A stretch of DNA of 64,000 nucleotides from Calothrix sp. FI2-JRJ7 (GTDB taxonomy: Bacteria > Cyanobacteriota > Cyanobacteriia > Cyanobacteriales > Nostocaceae). The translations under genes were made by a program, and so were the position numbers. The stretch's first letter is position 1. Each line of letters opens with the position of its first letter. Shown here piece by piece: positions 36,577 to 46,299 of the stretch. The notes under the pieces were generated by a model. It had not been told where the DNA came from and did no database searches. It was given only the letters and a program-made list of their open reading frames with translations. The stretch lies in NCBI GenBank assembly GCA_019359675.1, contig JAHHGX010000064.1, positions 186,001 through 250,000 of the forward strand, in the 5' to 3' direction.

Positions 36577-39500
36577 TTAATCTACGGGGATTTCGATTAT
36601 AAATTCGGCGCCTTCTCCTGGTGTAGAATTGACCTTAATATTGCCACCGTGTTTTTCAATAATAATTTGCCGTGCGATTGCTAGTCCTAGTCCTGTACCT
36701 TTACCAACTGCTTTGGTAGTAAATAACTTGTCGAAGATGCGTTGTTTGACTTCTTCGCTCATTCCTTTACCGTTGTCTTTTATATAGATAATTACTTTTT
36801 GTGCGTCGGTGCTTAAGCTGGTTTTGACGGTAATACAATTGGGGTTAAGTTGAATTTCCTCGAAGCTGCGTTCGGTGTTTGACTCTTCTAGCGCATCTAT
36901 GGCATTTGCAAATAAGTTCATTAGTACTTGATTGAGTTGTCCAGGAAAGCAAAGAATTTGAGGTAGTTTTGCATAAGTTTTGACTATTTGGATTTGGGGA
37001 CGATGTTCGTTTGCTTTGAGACGGTGTGAAAGTATCATGATGGTGCTGTTGATACCGTCGTGAATGTCAAAAGGAATTTTTGTTTCTGTGTCCGCACGGG
37101 AGAATGTCCGCAAGCTATTTGATATACTGCGAATGCGTTGCACACCTTCTTTCATTGAAGAAAGTAGTTTTGGTAAGTCTTGACGTATGTAGTCTAAATC
37201 TATTGTCTCTATTTCTTCGCTAATTTCGGCGCCTGGGTCTGAAAATTTTTGTTGATATAAATCTAGTAGTCCAAATATATCATTTACAAAGTTGAGCGCA
37301 GGTTGAATATTACCAGCTATAAAACCAACGGGGTTGTTTATTTCGTGTGCTACACCTGCAACTAAGTTTCCTAATGCTGACATTTTCTCGTTTTGAACAA
37401 GTTGAGTTTGAGCTTCTTGTAGTTCTTCGAGTGTTTGCTGTAACTCCAAAGCTTGAATTTTTTGTTCCTGAAGGTTTTGCTCTAATTTAATAGCGTAGTT
37501 TTGTGAAGTTTGGTAAAGAGTCGCGTTTTCGAGCGATATTGCTGCTTGTGAACAAAGTAAATTTAATATTTCTACCCGGTCTGTTGTAAATGCTTCTCTA
37601 ATTAAATTATTTTCTAGATACAATACGCCAACTAGGCGACTTTTATTTATAATTGGGGTACATAGAACACTTTGTGGATGCAATTTTTCAAAGTAACCGT
37701 CTTCTTTCCACTCTGTACTGGCGCCAACATCATTTATTATGACCGATTTTTTCGCATAGCGCGCATAGTTAATAAGATTATCTGGTAATAGTACATTTAT
37801 TTCATCATGACTGTGAGCAGCAACTCCCAGAATATTGTTCTTTAGTAGTAATAATACACCTTTGTCGGCGCCTGCGTTTTCTAACACAACCTGCATTAAA
37901 GTTGATATTAAATTATCAAGTTGAATTTCACTTGATAAACTTTGAGATGCTTTGAGGATAGCTTTAAAGTCTAAATATTCAGTAGCTGTAGTACTATGAG
38001 TGCTAATAGTCGTGAATTTATCGGTTTTAATTGGAGATATTGTAGATTGTAATGAAGTTAGTAGCTGAGGATAGTTTGACATCAAGTGGGTGAGTTTGGT
38101 TTTTGCTCCCCAGTGCTGATATGCTTCGTATGCTTTTACCATATAGGTTTGTGCGATGATTTTTTTACCCCATTCCAGGTAAAATTTAGCCGCAAGTTCC
38201 CAACATAATGCTTCTTCGTTAATATATCCGTTCTCTTGGGCAAGGGCAATGGCTTTATCGTAACACTCTATTGCTTCGACTTTATTATTTAACACTCGAT
38301 ATTGCTCTGCTTCTACTAAATACCATTTATGTAAATGGTTCATTGGAGCGTGGTTTGCCCAATTTTTTATTTTATCTTGGTTTTGTTTAACTTGGGTTAA
38401 AATGATTTGTTGCTCTTCTGCCGTTTGCTTTGAGTAAATTCCAAGTTGGCACAAAGAACTATAAAATGGTATCAACGCTGAATAATAAGTTCCAGCAATG
38501 GCGCCTGCATACTGTTGGGCTAAAATAGAACTTTCTACTCCTTGTCGATTCTCACCAAATAATACACATAACATCAACTTGTGTAAGTATAACGTACCAA
38601 GTGAATAACTATCACCTACTGAAGTGTGAACTGGCAACATTTCTAACTCGTTATATACTTCACCATTGAAAGCAATAGGATTTGTATTATTTGTTGTGAG
38701 ATTTAATGCTGCCTGGTAGAAAATACGCTGAAAGTTACGTGCGCTTTCCTGCTTTGTTTGTCGCATTGCAGAGTTATATAAATCTATTTCGTCTACTAAA
38801 GTCGCTAAATTTTTACCCGACCAATATGATAAATTACAGTAATTAAAAGCACAATAGGCGCCGAATTCTAAATCACCTGTTTCTAAACCATTATGATAAC
38901 CTTCTAATAATGGCTGAATGTTTTTTTGTAAATGAGTTTTCCAAACCAGAACGAACGAATATACTAAATTAATAACTTTTGCTTTGAATTCGCTTGCTTG
39001 GGGTAAAAGTTTTAGTGCTGCATTTCCACAACGATAACCAGCTTCAATATCATTCCCAAAAGCACATAATATTAACCCATACGTTGCATATGCATATGCT
39101 GAACAGGGAGCATTACCATATTGTACTGATATACTAACTTGCTTAAAAATAATTAACGAATAAAGTGGAGAAGAGCTAATGTAAGCAGCAGATGCAACGC
39201 TTGACAAAATCCTCATTGCTGCTAGCATATCTTGTGACTGCATTGGCGCCAATACCGATAAGTCATTGATAGAATTCTCTGATATATATGTAGCAACTTC
39301 TGCCATTGCTTGCTGAAAGTCTTCTGGTGTAGGCAATTCAGTAAATTCTATTCCAAAACGCTTTAATATAAATAAAGCAGTTGAAATTGCATCTGCAAAT
39401 CTATTTTGAGATATATACGCTTGAATTTTGATTTCATGTACTTTAATTTGATGTAATAGTACATGCGCGTTATGGGTAACTTGATTGATAAAATACTCCA

Positions 39501-41937
39501 TTTGTTCTAACTCACCGCACAAGTAAGCAATTTCGGTGCCAAGTTCGTGCAAAGCTAGTGTTACTTCATAATATCGCTGCCAACTATCTTCTCCTAAAAG
39601 CTTAATTCCTTCTTTTGCATACTCTCTAGCTGCACTATAGGCTGTGGTACTTCTAGCTTTACGACAAGCAATAAGGTTTAGCTGTGCGAGTTCATCACGT
39701 TCAACTTGGTGTGTAATTAACTCAACTCCGTAATTTAGTTGGTTAACTATTTCAAATATTCGCTCTTCCCTAGATGCTGGTACAATACTCTTTAATAAAA
39801 GGCGCCCGATTTTTAAATGTACACTCTTTTTATCGGCTTCTGAAATCAGTGCATATGCTGCCTGCTGTACACGGTCGTGCAAAAATTGAAATCTAAATGT
39901 TAATTGTTCATTATTATCTATAAGCATTCCATCAGCTTTTGATTGGTAGTACTTATAAACTTGACTTGTTGTCAATATCAACCCTTCCTGAATTGCTTTC
40001 CATAGTGCGGCAGCATCAATATCGGATACTGTGGATAGGATTTCTAGGTCAAATTGATTGCCAATACAAGCTGCTAGTTTTAAAATATCCTGAGTTGCAG
40101 TTGGTAAAGAAAGTAACTTCAATACTATAAACTCAAGGATGTCATTACTTAAAGGTAAATTGTGAGCAGCGCTCTCATCCCACTGCCATATACTTTTTTC
40201 ATAATCAAAGTAAATAACTCGTTCAGTATAAAGTGTATTTAATAATTCACGGGTAAAAAATGAGTTACCTTGAGTTTTACTATATATATACTGCGTTAGT
40301 GAATAAGTTTTATCTGTATTACATAACAGCGTATCAGCGACTAATTGATTTACAGCATCGAAACTCAAAGCGTTTAATGTAATCGTTTCTATTGTTGCAC
40401 CCGCATTTTGAATGTCATCGATTGTTGACATTAAGCGATGTGTGCTGTTGACTTCGTTATCGCGATAGGCGCCAATTAGTAATAAATACTCAAGCTCAAC
40501 TGCGAATAGATGGATTAATTGTAATGAAGCAGTATCAGCCCATTGTAAATCATCGAGGAATATTACGAGTGGATGTTCAGCACTACAGAAAACGCGAATA
40601 AACTTTTTGAATACTAAATTAAAACGATTTTGCGCTGCTGTTAGATCTAGCTCTGTAGATGGTGGTTGTTTACCAATGAGTAATTCTACTTCCGGTATTA
40701 CATCAATAATTACCTGTCCGTTATCACCGACAGCATCTAATATAAGATTTTTCCATTTTAGAATTTGCGATTCGCTTTGAGTTAATAGTTGTTCAATTAA
40801 ATCGCTAAATGCCTGTATTATACCGAATAATGGTACATTGCGCGCAAACTGGTCGTATTTACCTTTGATAAAATAACCGTGATGCTGGGTAATTGGTTTT
40901 TGAACCTCTTTGACTAAAGCTGTTTTGCCTGTTCCTGAAAACCCACGCAATAAAAGTATTTCCACACCTGTTGTAGATACACGTGCGAATGCTTGTAGTA
41001 AAGTTGTAACTTCTGTGTCTCGACCATATAATTTATCGGGAATTAAGAAACGGTCAGAAATATCTTTGGTTCCTAGAGGAAATATTGTATTACTGGCGCC
41101 TTCATTACTATGGTATAAATTTAAACAGGCTTCTAAGTCATACTTTAAACCGAGTGCGCTTTGGTAACGCTCTTCGGGGTTTTTTGCCATTAACTTAGAA
41201 ACTATCACTGCTAAAACTTTGGGAATATTTTTGTTGATAGCGTCAACTGCAACGGGTTGCTTGGTAATATGGCTATGTACTAACTCGCTTGGTTCATTAC
41301 TAGTGAAAGGTAGTTGCCCAGTTAGTAACTCATAAAAAGTCACACCCAAACTATAAAAATCGCTGCGGTAATCGACACCTCGGTTGATACGTCCGGTTTG
41401 TTCAGGTGAAATGTATGCTAATGTCCCCTCTAATATATTGCGTTGTAGTTGTTGAGTTTCGCGCAGAAGTAAAGATGAAATACTAAAGTCAGTAATTTTG
41501 ATTTGCTGAGTGTCTGGGTTAATTAGGATGTTGGCAGGTTTGATATCTTTGTGAATAACACGGTTGCGGTGTAGTTGGTCAAGGACGGTTGTAATTTGAA
41601 TGGCAGTAGAGAGGAAGTCAGGTATTGATAGTTGAGTGGATGCTAACCAATCTTTGAGCGATATTCCTCCAAACTCCATTATTAATGCGTAACCGTTACC
41701 GTATATCTCTAAACTGTAGGGTTGAACGATACCGGGAATATTTAGGTTAGCGGCAATGGTGTACTGGTTACGAAAGTACACTATCTCGTCAAAGCTTGGG
41801 TCTGGGTTTCGCATTAACTTAATGGCAACAGGCGCCTGGTCTTGTTCGCGTACAGCTTGATATACAATTGTTCTAGTACCGACATAGATTCTTTCGCTAA
41901 TGCTGTACCCAGGAATCTTGATTGCTGCTGTCACCAT
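36577..41937 (-). CDS. Giant hybrid: Ser/Thr kinase - AAA-type ATPase - GAF - histidine kinase
   Basis: 1786 residues. Domains in order: Ser/Thr protein kinase (about 8-275; ATP lysine in VAIKLM, catalytic HKDIKPANIL, but DFS instead of DFG); AAA/MalT-like ATPase (from about 300; Walker A GFSGTGKTALV, Walker B VIFLDDLQWAD); a long helical TPR-like middle (about 700-1290); GAF domain (about 1335-1490; GADKGVLLLL, VLCTPIINKSRLVGVLYLEN); coiled coil; histidine kinase (acceptor His near 1531 in AGVAHEINNPVGF, N box NQVLMNLFANAIDAL, GKGTGLGLAIARQI). Such proteins are common in Nostocales and are thought to link two phosphorylation systems; ligand and targets are unknown. No response regulator is adjacent. 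A collapsed paralogue lies at 31.3 kb. Confidence 0.93.
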   Translation of the reverse strand: MVTAAIKIPGYSISERIYVGTRTIVYQAVREQDQAPVAIKLMRNPDPSFDEIVYFRNQYTIAANLNIPGIVQPYSLEIYGNGYALIMEFGGISLKDWLASTQLSIPDFLSTAIQITTVLDQLHRNRVIHKDIKPANILINPDTQQIKITDFSISSLLLRETQQLQRNILEGTLAYISPEQTGRINRGVDYRSDFYSLGVTFYELLTGQLPFTSNEPSELVHSHITKQPVAVDAINKNIPKVLAVIVSKLMAKNPEERYQSALGLKYDLEACLNLYHSNEGASNTIFPLGTKDISDRFLIPDKLYGRDTEVTTLLQAFARVSTTGVEILLLRGFSGTGKTALVKEVQKPITQHHGYFIKGKYDQFARNVPLFGIIQAFSDLIEQLLTQSESQILKWKNLILDAVGDNGQVIIDVIPEVELLIGKQPPSTELDLTAAQNRFNLVFKKFIRVFCSAEHPLVIFLDDLQWADTASLQLIHLFAVELEYLLLIGAYRDNEVNSTHRLMSTIDDIQNAGATIETITLNALSFDAVNQLVADTLLCNTDKTYSLTQYIYSKTQGNSFFTRELLNTLYTERVIYFDYEKSIWQWDESAAHNLPLSNDILEFIVLKLLSLPTATQDILKLAACIGNQFDLEILSTVSDIDAAALWKAIQEGLILTTSQVYKYYQSKADGMLIDNNEQLTFRFQFLHDRVQQAAYALISEADKKSVHLKIGRLLLKSIVPASREERIFEIVNQLNYGVELITHQVERDELAQLNLIACRKARSTTAYSAAREYAKEGIKLLGEDSWQRYYEVTLALHELGTEIAYLCGELEQMEYFINQVTHNAHVLLHQIKVHEIKIQAYISQNRFADAISTALFILKRFGIEFTELPTPEDFQQAMAEVATYISENSINDLSVLAPMQSQDMLAAMRILSSVASAAYISSSPLYSLIIFKQVSISVQYGNAPCSAYAYATYGLILCAFGNDIEAGYRCGNAALKLLPQASEFKAKVINLVYSFVLVWKTHLQKNIQPLLEGYHNGLETGDLEFGAYCAFNYCNLSYWSGKNLATLVDEIDLYNSAMRQTKQESARNFQRIFYQAALNLTTNNTNPIAFNGEVYNELEMLPVHTSVGDSYSLGTLYLHKLMLCVLFGENRQGVESSILAQQYAGAIAGTYYSALIPFYSSLCQLGIYSKQTAEEQQIILTQVKQNQDKIKNWANHAPMNHLHKWYLVEAEQYRVLNNKVEAIECYDKAIALAQENGYINEEALCWELAAKFYLEWGKKIIAQTYMVKAYEAYQHWGAKTKLTHLMSNYPQLLTSLQSTISPIKTDKFTTISTHSTTATEYLDFKAILKASQSLSSEIQLDNLISTLMQVVLENAGADKGVLLLLKNNILGVAAHSHDEINVLLPDNLINYARYAKKSVIINDVGASTEWKEDGYFEKLHPQSVLCTPIINKSRLVGVLYLENNLIREAFTTDRVEILNLLCSQAAISLENATLYQTSQNYAIKLEQNLQEQKIQALELQQTLEELQEAQTQLVQNEKMSALGNLVAGVAHEINNPVGFIAGNIQPALNFVNDIFGLLDLYQQKFSDPGAEISEEIETIDLDYIRQDLPKLLSSMKEGVQRIRSISNSLRTFSRADTETKIPFDIHDGINSTIMILSHRLKANEHRPQIQIVKTYAKLPQILCFPGQLNQVLMNLFANAIDALEESNTERSFEEIQLNPNCITVKTSLSTDAQKVIIYIKDNGKGMSEEVKQRIFDKLFTTKAVGKGTGLGLAIARQIIIEKHGGNIKVNSTPGEGAEFIIEIPVD

Positions 41938-42131
41938 TTATTACTACCCGTAAAATTCAAGCTACCTCTACGAAACTATTATTCCCACTTTACAAAGATT
42001 TATATCAGGTTCATGAAGAAATTGAGATTTTATATAAATTGTGTTTATTTAAAGATTTAGTATAGAGTAGTGCCAATAATACATTTTTATTAGATACTCA
42101 ATAAATACAAGTTTTTAATTTCTCAAATCAA

Positions 42132-42430
42132 ATGAGAACAGACACAATCTTCTACCAATTGTTTCAAACAGTGCCAAGTGTTGTATTCGAGCTAATTGGC
42201 GAAACAGAAATAAATGTTAATGGTTATCAATTGGGCGTGAATATATTTTGTCGGTTTTAGAAGTGCGCTTTGCTAATTTACCTTCAGAGATTGGGGAAAT
42301 ATTAAATAGTATTAATGGTTTATGTTTTCTGGATAGTTTAATCAGACAAGCTGCGACTGTTAACAATATAAATGAGTTTCAGCGTTCATTAAAGGAAATA
42401 ACAGGTGATAACTGTCTAAACCAGCTTTGA
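42132..42430 (+). pseudogene. Rpn/DUF2887-type nuclease remnant, internally deleted
   Basis: The ATG at 42132 starts MRTDTIFYQLFQTVPSVVFE, the well-known start of cyanobacterial DUF2887/Rpn-type putative nucleases, then ELIGETEINVNGYQ. After 35 codons the family sequence is lost and the frame stops at 42257. The adjoining frame from 42248 (SVLEVRFANLPSEIGEILNS, then EFQRSLKEI) resembles the C-terminus of the same family. The catalytic middle, about 150 codons, is deleted, so it is not functional. Confidence 0.7.
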
Positions 42431-42536
42431 ATAATGTGTGTAACTATAAATAATTTGCAAGTTTTTTTAATCTTGTTTAACGGTATCAATTAGTACTTAA
42501 GTATTTGCGGTATTGTAATAGAAATTATAATTTGTT

Positions 42537-42620
42537 AAGATTCTTCCCTTCGGGAAAACTCCGTTTACGCTACGCTCAGAATGACAGGAGTGGTTTTGGC
42601 ATGATAGGAGTGGTTTTGGA
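42537..42620 (+). repeat. Dispersed repeat followed by a 20-bp tandem duplication
   Basis: AAGATTCTTCCCTTCGGGAA through CTACGCTCAGAATGAC (42537-42585) is a right half of the dispersed CTCAGAATGAC repeat. From 42581 a 20-base unit (ATGACAGGAGTGGTTTTGGC; second copy with two changes) occurs twice and ends exactly at the mtnX ATG. Each unit carries an AGGAG ribosome-site sequence. Confidence 0.85.
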
Positions 42621-43271
42621 ATGAAGAATGTAGTTTTTTGTGATTTTGATGGCACGATAACCGCACAGGAAACTTTTGTTGCGGTACTAAAGGAGTTTGC
42701 ACCTGAACTTGCTTCTGAGCTAATTCCCCAAATGTATGCTTTAAAGGTGACGTTACGTGATGGTGTGCGTCGCATATTAGAATCTATACCATCATCATGT
42801 TTACCCGAAATTATTGAGTTTACTCGGCATAGACAAATGCGTGCGGGACTTCCTGAGTTATTAGATTTTCTCGAAGAGCGAGATGTACCGTTTGTGGTGG
42901 TGTCGGGTGGGTTACGTTCGATGGTATGTGCGGTATTAGATTCTTTAGTGGAACGCGCAGACGCTATTTATGCCATAGATATAGATACGAGTGGTTCGCA
43001 TTTTCGCGTTGTATCACCATATGAAGGTGAAACTGAGTTGGTTGATAAAGTCAAAGTTATGGATTTATATGACGCAACGAATACTAAAATAGCAATTGGT
43101 GATTCTGTTACCGATTTAAATATGGCTTTAACGGCGCCTGTGGTTTTTGCACGTGACCGTTTAGCTAAATATCTCGATGAACGAAACTTTCCTTATATTG
43201 CTTGGAATGATTTTTTTGATATTCGCACCGCTTTAATAGAAATTTGGGACAATGAAGCAACAATTACTTGA
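42621..43271 (+). CDS. mtnX: 2-hydroxy-3-keto-5-methylthiopentenyl-1-phosphate phosphatase
   Basis: HAD-superfamily phosphatase of the methionine salvage pathway; it gives the acireductone that MtnD oxidises. 216 residues. Visible: VVFCDFDGTITAQETF (nucleophile D-x-D), RMRxG-like RQMRAGLPELLDFLEERDVP, VVVSGGLRSMV (second HAD motif) and AIGDSVTDLNMALTAP (fourth). The ATG at 42621 overlaps the stop of a mini-ORF in front (ATGA) and has AGGAG 11 bases upstream. It overlaps mtnB by 20 bases, so both are translated from one mRNA. Confidence 0.92.
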   Translation: MKNVVFCDFDGTITAQETFVAVLKEFAPELASELIPQMYALKVTLRDGVRRILESIPSSCLPEIIEFTRHRQMRAGLPELLDFLEERDVPFVVVSGGLRSMVCAVLDSLVERADAIYAIDIDTSGSHFRVVSPYEGETELVDKVKVMDLYDATNTKIAIGDSVTDLNMALTAPVVFARDRLAKYLDERNFPYIAWNDFFDIRTALIEIWDNEATIT

Positions 43272-43902
43272 TACAGTCAGTATTAATTATGACCCGCGTG
43301 TAGAACTTATCGGCGCCGCGAGTTATTTCCATGCACAAGGTTGGATGTTAGGCACAGCAGGGAATTTATCAGCAAAAATGCCTGATGGTAGCTTTTGGAT
43401 TACTGGAAGTGGTAAGTCTAAAGGAAAACTATCCCAAGAAGATTTTGTTCGTATTTATCCTGATGGAAGCACACCTACGGCGCCACTTGGAGTCGAAGTA
43501 AAACCATCGGCAGAAACTTCTATTCACTCTAGCATTTACGAACTGTTTCCCGATGCACAAGCTTGTTACCACGTTCACTCAGTCGATGCGAATTTAGTAT
43601 CGAACTTTGTTAAGGGTGATGAAATATCATTGCCACCTTTAGAAATGATTAAGGGTTTGGGTATCTGGGAAGAAAATCCTAATTGCGTTATGCCTTTATT
43701 CGATAATCATCTAAAGGTTCCACAAATTGCCTCGGATATCAAAACCCGCTTTTTAGCACAAAAACCCCAAATACCTGCTTTACTAATTCGTAACCACGGT
43801 GTTACAGTCTGGGCAAACTCTCTTGAAACCGCACGTAACTATATTGAAATTACAGAGTTTGTATTTCGTTATATGGTCGCGGCAAGAAAAGCTGGTATTT
43901 AG
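43252..43902 (+). CDS. mtnB: Methylthioribulose-1-phosphate dehydratase
   Basis: Class II aldolase-fold zinc enzyme of methionine salvage. 216 residues. Seen: GWMLGTAGNLSAKMPDGSFW, ITGSGKSKGKL, VKPSAETSIHSSIYELF, the zinc-binding CYHVHSVDANLVS, and the later ligand in LLIRNHGVTVWAN. Its start lies inside the mtnX 3' end (20-base overlap), showing translational coupling. The following ABM-type gene begins 15 bases after its stop. MtnB acts before the enolase/phosphatase steps; in this genome MtnX must work with an enolase that is not in view. Confidence 0.93.
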   Translation: MKQQLLDTVSINYDPRVELIGAASYFHAQGWMLGTAGNLSAKMPDGSFWITGSGKSKGKLSQEDFVRIYPDGSTPTAPLGVEVKPSAETSIHSSIYELFPDAQACYHVHSVDANLVSNFVKGDEISLPPLEMIKGLGIWEENPNCVMPLFDNHLKVPQIASDIKTRFLAQKPQIPALLIRNHGVTVWANSLETARNYIEITEFVFRYMVAARKAGI

Positions 43903-43916
43903 ATTAAGAACTACTT

Positions 43917-44207
43917 ATGACTCTTCGCGTTGTTGCCCGTGTTGTCACTTTACCTGGTAAGGAAAGTCAATTTAAAGCTTTGGCATTACCTCTTGTTGAA
44001 GCTACAAGACTTGAAACTGGATGTATTAAGTATGAACTTCTGCAAAATTTAAATGACCCTACTGATTTTACGTTTGTGGAAGAATGGACGAATGATGCTG
44101 CTTTGAATTTACACTTACAGGCGCCGCATTTTGTAGAAGCTGCTGGTAAACTTGATGGTTTGGTTGCTATGGCGCCTGATATTCGTCGTTATGAGGTAAT
44201 ATTTTAA
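43917..44207 (+). CDS. ABM-domain putative quinol monooxygenase
   Basis: 96 residues of the antibiotic biosynthesis monooxygenase (ABM) fold: VARVVTLPGKESQFKALALP, ETGCIKYELLQNLNDPTDFT, FVEEWTNDAALNLHLQAPHF. These small ferredoxin-like dimers include YgiN-type quinol monooxygenases. Third gene of the mtnX-mtnB unit (15-base gap). A role in methionine salvage is not known; it may detoxify a reactive by-product, which is inference from position only. A strong stem-loop follows 38 bases later. Confidence 0.88.
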   Translation: MTLRVVARVVTLPGKESQFKALALPLVEATRLETGCIKYELLQNLNDPTDFTFVEEWTNDAALNLHLQAPHFVEAAGKLDGLVAMAPDIRRYEVIF

Positions 44208-44245
44208 GTATATTCACGGTATATTTTATCGTTCCTTACTTATAA

Positions 44246-44279
44246 TTTGAGCAACCTTGTTGTAACAAGATTGCTCAAA
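44246..44279 (+). terminator. Long stem-loop after the mtnX-mtnB-ABM unit
   Basis: TTTGAGCAACCTTGTT and AACAAGATTGCTCAAA pair over 16 positions with one mismatch and a 2-base loop. No T run follows, so it may be a processing stem or a dispersed palindrome rather than a classic terminator. Confidence 0.6.
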
Positions 44280-44520
44280 GTAGTTCAGTATATAGTTTGG
44301 CTTTAGAAGGTTCGTGATATATTTCATTTTATAAAATATAAATATTCAAATAAGCTTCAGTGAAAATACTAATTTATTGATTTTCTTCGTTACATCCTCC
44401 GAAAATATACGTGGTTTCTCTACTCAGTAAGCCAAAATCAACCGATACGGTGATGCTAGGACGCGATATTTAATGAAATAATGAGTTTGCTTGATTTATC
44501 TCGGCTAGTATATCTGTTTT
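44280..44520. other. A+T-rich spacer before the DUF1400 hydrolase gene
   Basis: Nothing coding is visible. The region should contain the promoter of the following hydrolase gene; no clear ribosome site precedes its ATG. Confidence 0.4.
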
Positions 44521-46236
44521 ATGAGTTTTTCTGTTAGTCGTAATATTACTTATAGAGAGAAAAAACAGCATAAGTGGCAAAATACTATAGTTGGCGCCTT
44601 GATTGGGATAGTATCAACACTCGTAAGCGCAACTCCAGGATTAGGCGCCGAACGTATTGCTTTTTATTATCCTCCGTTTGGGGAGTTTACAATATCTACT
44701 GATGATATAGAGACTTATGCGGAGTCTGGCAAGGTGACAAGAGATTTTGCTTTTTATCTAAATCGTGTACCTTCATCTCAACGCGCACAATTTCGACAGT
44801 TGCTTAGAACTAATTTTAAATTAAATGCTACTTTAGTTTCACAGGTTACTTACTCTGCCCTAGGTGAGAGTGTAGTGCGACGGTTATCTGAGTTGATAAT
44901 GACGGAAAGCAGGCAAGGTAGCTTTTATGCGTTGCGTTCAGCGTTGATATTATCTGCGACTAACCCCAAGGGATTAAATATTGTTGAAGTAATTCGTCGC
45001 TATCCATCCAGCACTATTCGTCTTAATTTAACTGAAGGACAGTCCATACTTACTAATTTTTCTGAGTTACTAAGAAGAAGGAATAGGGTTGTCGGTGGTC
45101 TTAAAGAAGTTGCCACTGCTGAAGCGTTAAACCAAACTAGCGATTTTTCACAACAGCCAGATTTACGAGTCAATGGTAGTTTTGGTTATAAAGTAGTACC
45201 TTTGGAGATGAACGATGTTGCCCGAAGTCGCGCTTTTCCTGTTGATTTATATTTACCACAGAATAACAATAACCGTTCAGGTGGCGCCTCAACTTCGATT
45301 AAACCACCATTTCCATTAATTGTAATTTCCCACGGTGTTGCTGAAGACCGGGAAACTTTTGCTTATGCAGCACAGCATCTTGCTTCGTATGGTTTTGCTG
45401 TTGCAGTTCTCGAACATCCAGGTAGTGACGCTAAAAAAATTCAGCAATATTTTGCAGGTTTAGCAAGTCCACCCGAAGCACGCGAATTAATTAACCGTCC
45501 TTTAGATATTAAATTCTTACTCGACCAACTCCAAAGTCTTAATGAATCAGGTTCAAATTTTGTTGGGCAACTCAATGTTCAAGAAGTTGGTGTAATTGGA
45601 CACTCTTATGGAGGTTATACAGGTTTAACATTAGCAGGCGCCACAATCGATGTAAACTCTGTTAGTAAACAATGTAATCCTAATAACTCATTAAATTTAT
45701 CAGTATTATTACAATGTCGAGCTAACGAATTATTACGGCAAAATATCCCAATTCCATCATTTCAAGACACGCGCGTTAAGGCTGTAATGGCTTTAAATCC
45801 TTTTGGTAGCGTTGTATTGAATCAAAAAGGATTTAGTAAAATACAAGTCCCGATAATGTTTATGGGAGGTAGCCAAGATGTTATTACGCCAGCAGTTCCC
45901 GAACAGGTAATTCCTTTCACTTGGGTGGCATCGCAAAATAAGTACTTAGCATTAATTGAGAATGGAACTCATTTTTCAACTTCTGAAAAATTAAACGCTT
46001 CAAAACCTGTTTTGCCAGTGCCTAGAGAGTTGATTGGCCCCAACCCTGCGATTGCTCAAATGTATGTTAAAGCATTCAGCGTGGCATTTTTTCAAACTCA
46101 TTTATTAAATCAGCAGCAGTATAGCCCATATTTGAGTGCAGCTTATGCTCAATATATTAGTAAGGCGCCGCTCAATGTAGATTTAGTACGGTCACTAACG
46201 AGTGAGCAATTAGAAAAAATCTTCGCGAATAATTAA
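44521..46236 (+). CDS. Alpha/beta hydrolase with DUF1400 N-terminal domain, copy 1
   Basis: 571 residues. A membrane-type N-terminus (NTIVGALIGIVSTLVSATPG, then GLGAE) probably acts as signal peptide. The DUF1400 part follows (AERIAFYYPPFGEFTISTDD, TYAESGKVTRDFAFYLNRV, and ALILSATNPKGLNIVEVIRR). The hydrolase domain has FPLIVISHGVAEDRETFAYA (oxyanion region), the nucleophile elbow GHSYGG, and a late His in LIENGTHFSTSEK. The layout resembles PAF acetylhydrolase/dienelactone hydrolase types. It is exported and probably acts on esters in the periplasm; substrate unknown. A diverged paralogue lies at 58.5 kb. Confidence 0.88.
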   Translation: MSFSVSRNITYREKKQHKWQNTIVGALIGIVSTLVSATPGLGAERIAFYYPPFGEFTISTDDIETYAESGKVTRDFAFYLNRVPSSQRAQFRQLLRTNFKLNATLVSQVTYSALGESVVRRLSELIMTESRQGSFYALRSALILSATNPKGLNIVEVIRRYPSSTIRLNLTEGQSILTNFSELLRRRNRVVGGLKEVATAEALNQTSDFSQQPDLRVNGSFGYKVVPLEMNDVARSRAFPVDLYLPQNNNNRSGGASTSIKPPFPLIVISHGVAEDRETFAYAAQHLASYGFAVAVLEHPGSDAKKIQQYFAGLASPPEARELINRPLDIKFLLDQLQSLNESGSNFVGQLNVQEVGVIGHSYGGYTGLTLAGATIDVNSVSKQCNPNNSLNLSVLLQCRANELLRQNIPIPSFQDTRVKAVMALNPFGSVVLNQKGFSKIQVPIMFMGGSQDVITPAVPEQVIPFTWVASQNKYLALIENGTHFSTSEKLNASKPVLPVPRELIGPNPAIAQMYVKAFSVAFFQTHLLNQQQYSPYLSAAYAQYISKAPLNVDLVRSLTSEQLEKIFANN

Positions 46237-46242
46237 CTCTTC

Positions 46243-46287
46243 ATATACTATCCGCAGCAAGTGTTAAACTCACGGCAGATAGTATAT
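46243..46287. terminator. Stem-loop between convergent genes
   Basis: ATATACTATC (46243-46252) and GATAGTATAT (46278-46287) are exact inverted repeats around a 25-base loop. They lie between the stop of the hydrolase gene and the stop of the DUF4351-like remnant and could end both transcripts. Confidence 0.55.
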
Positions 46288-46299
46288 AAGTATTTACAA

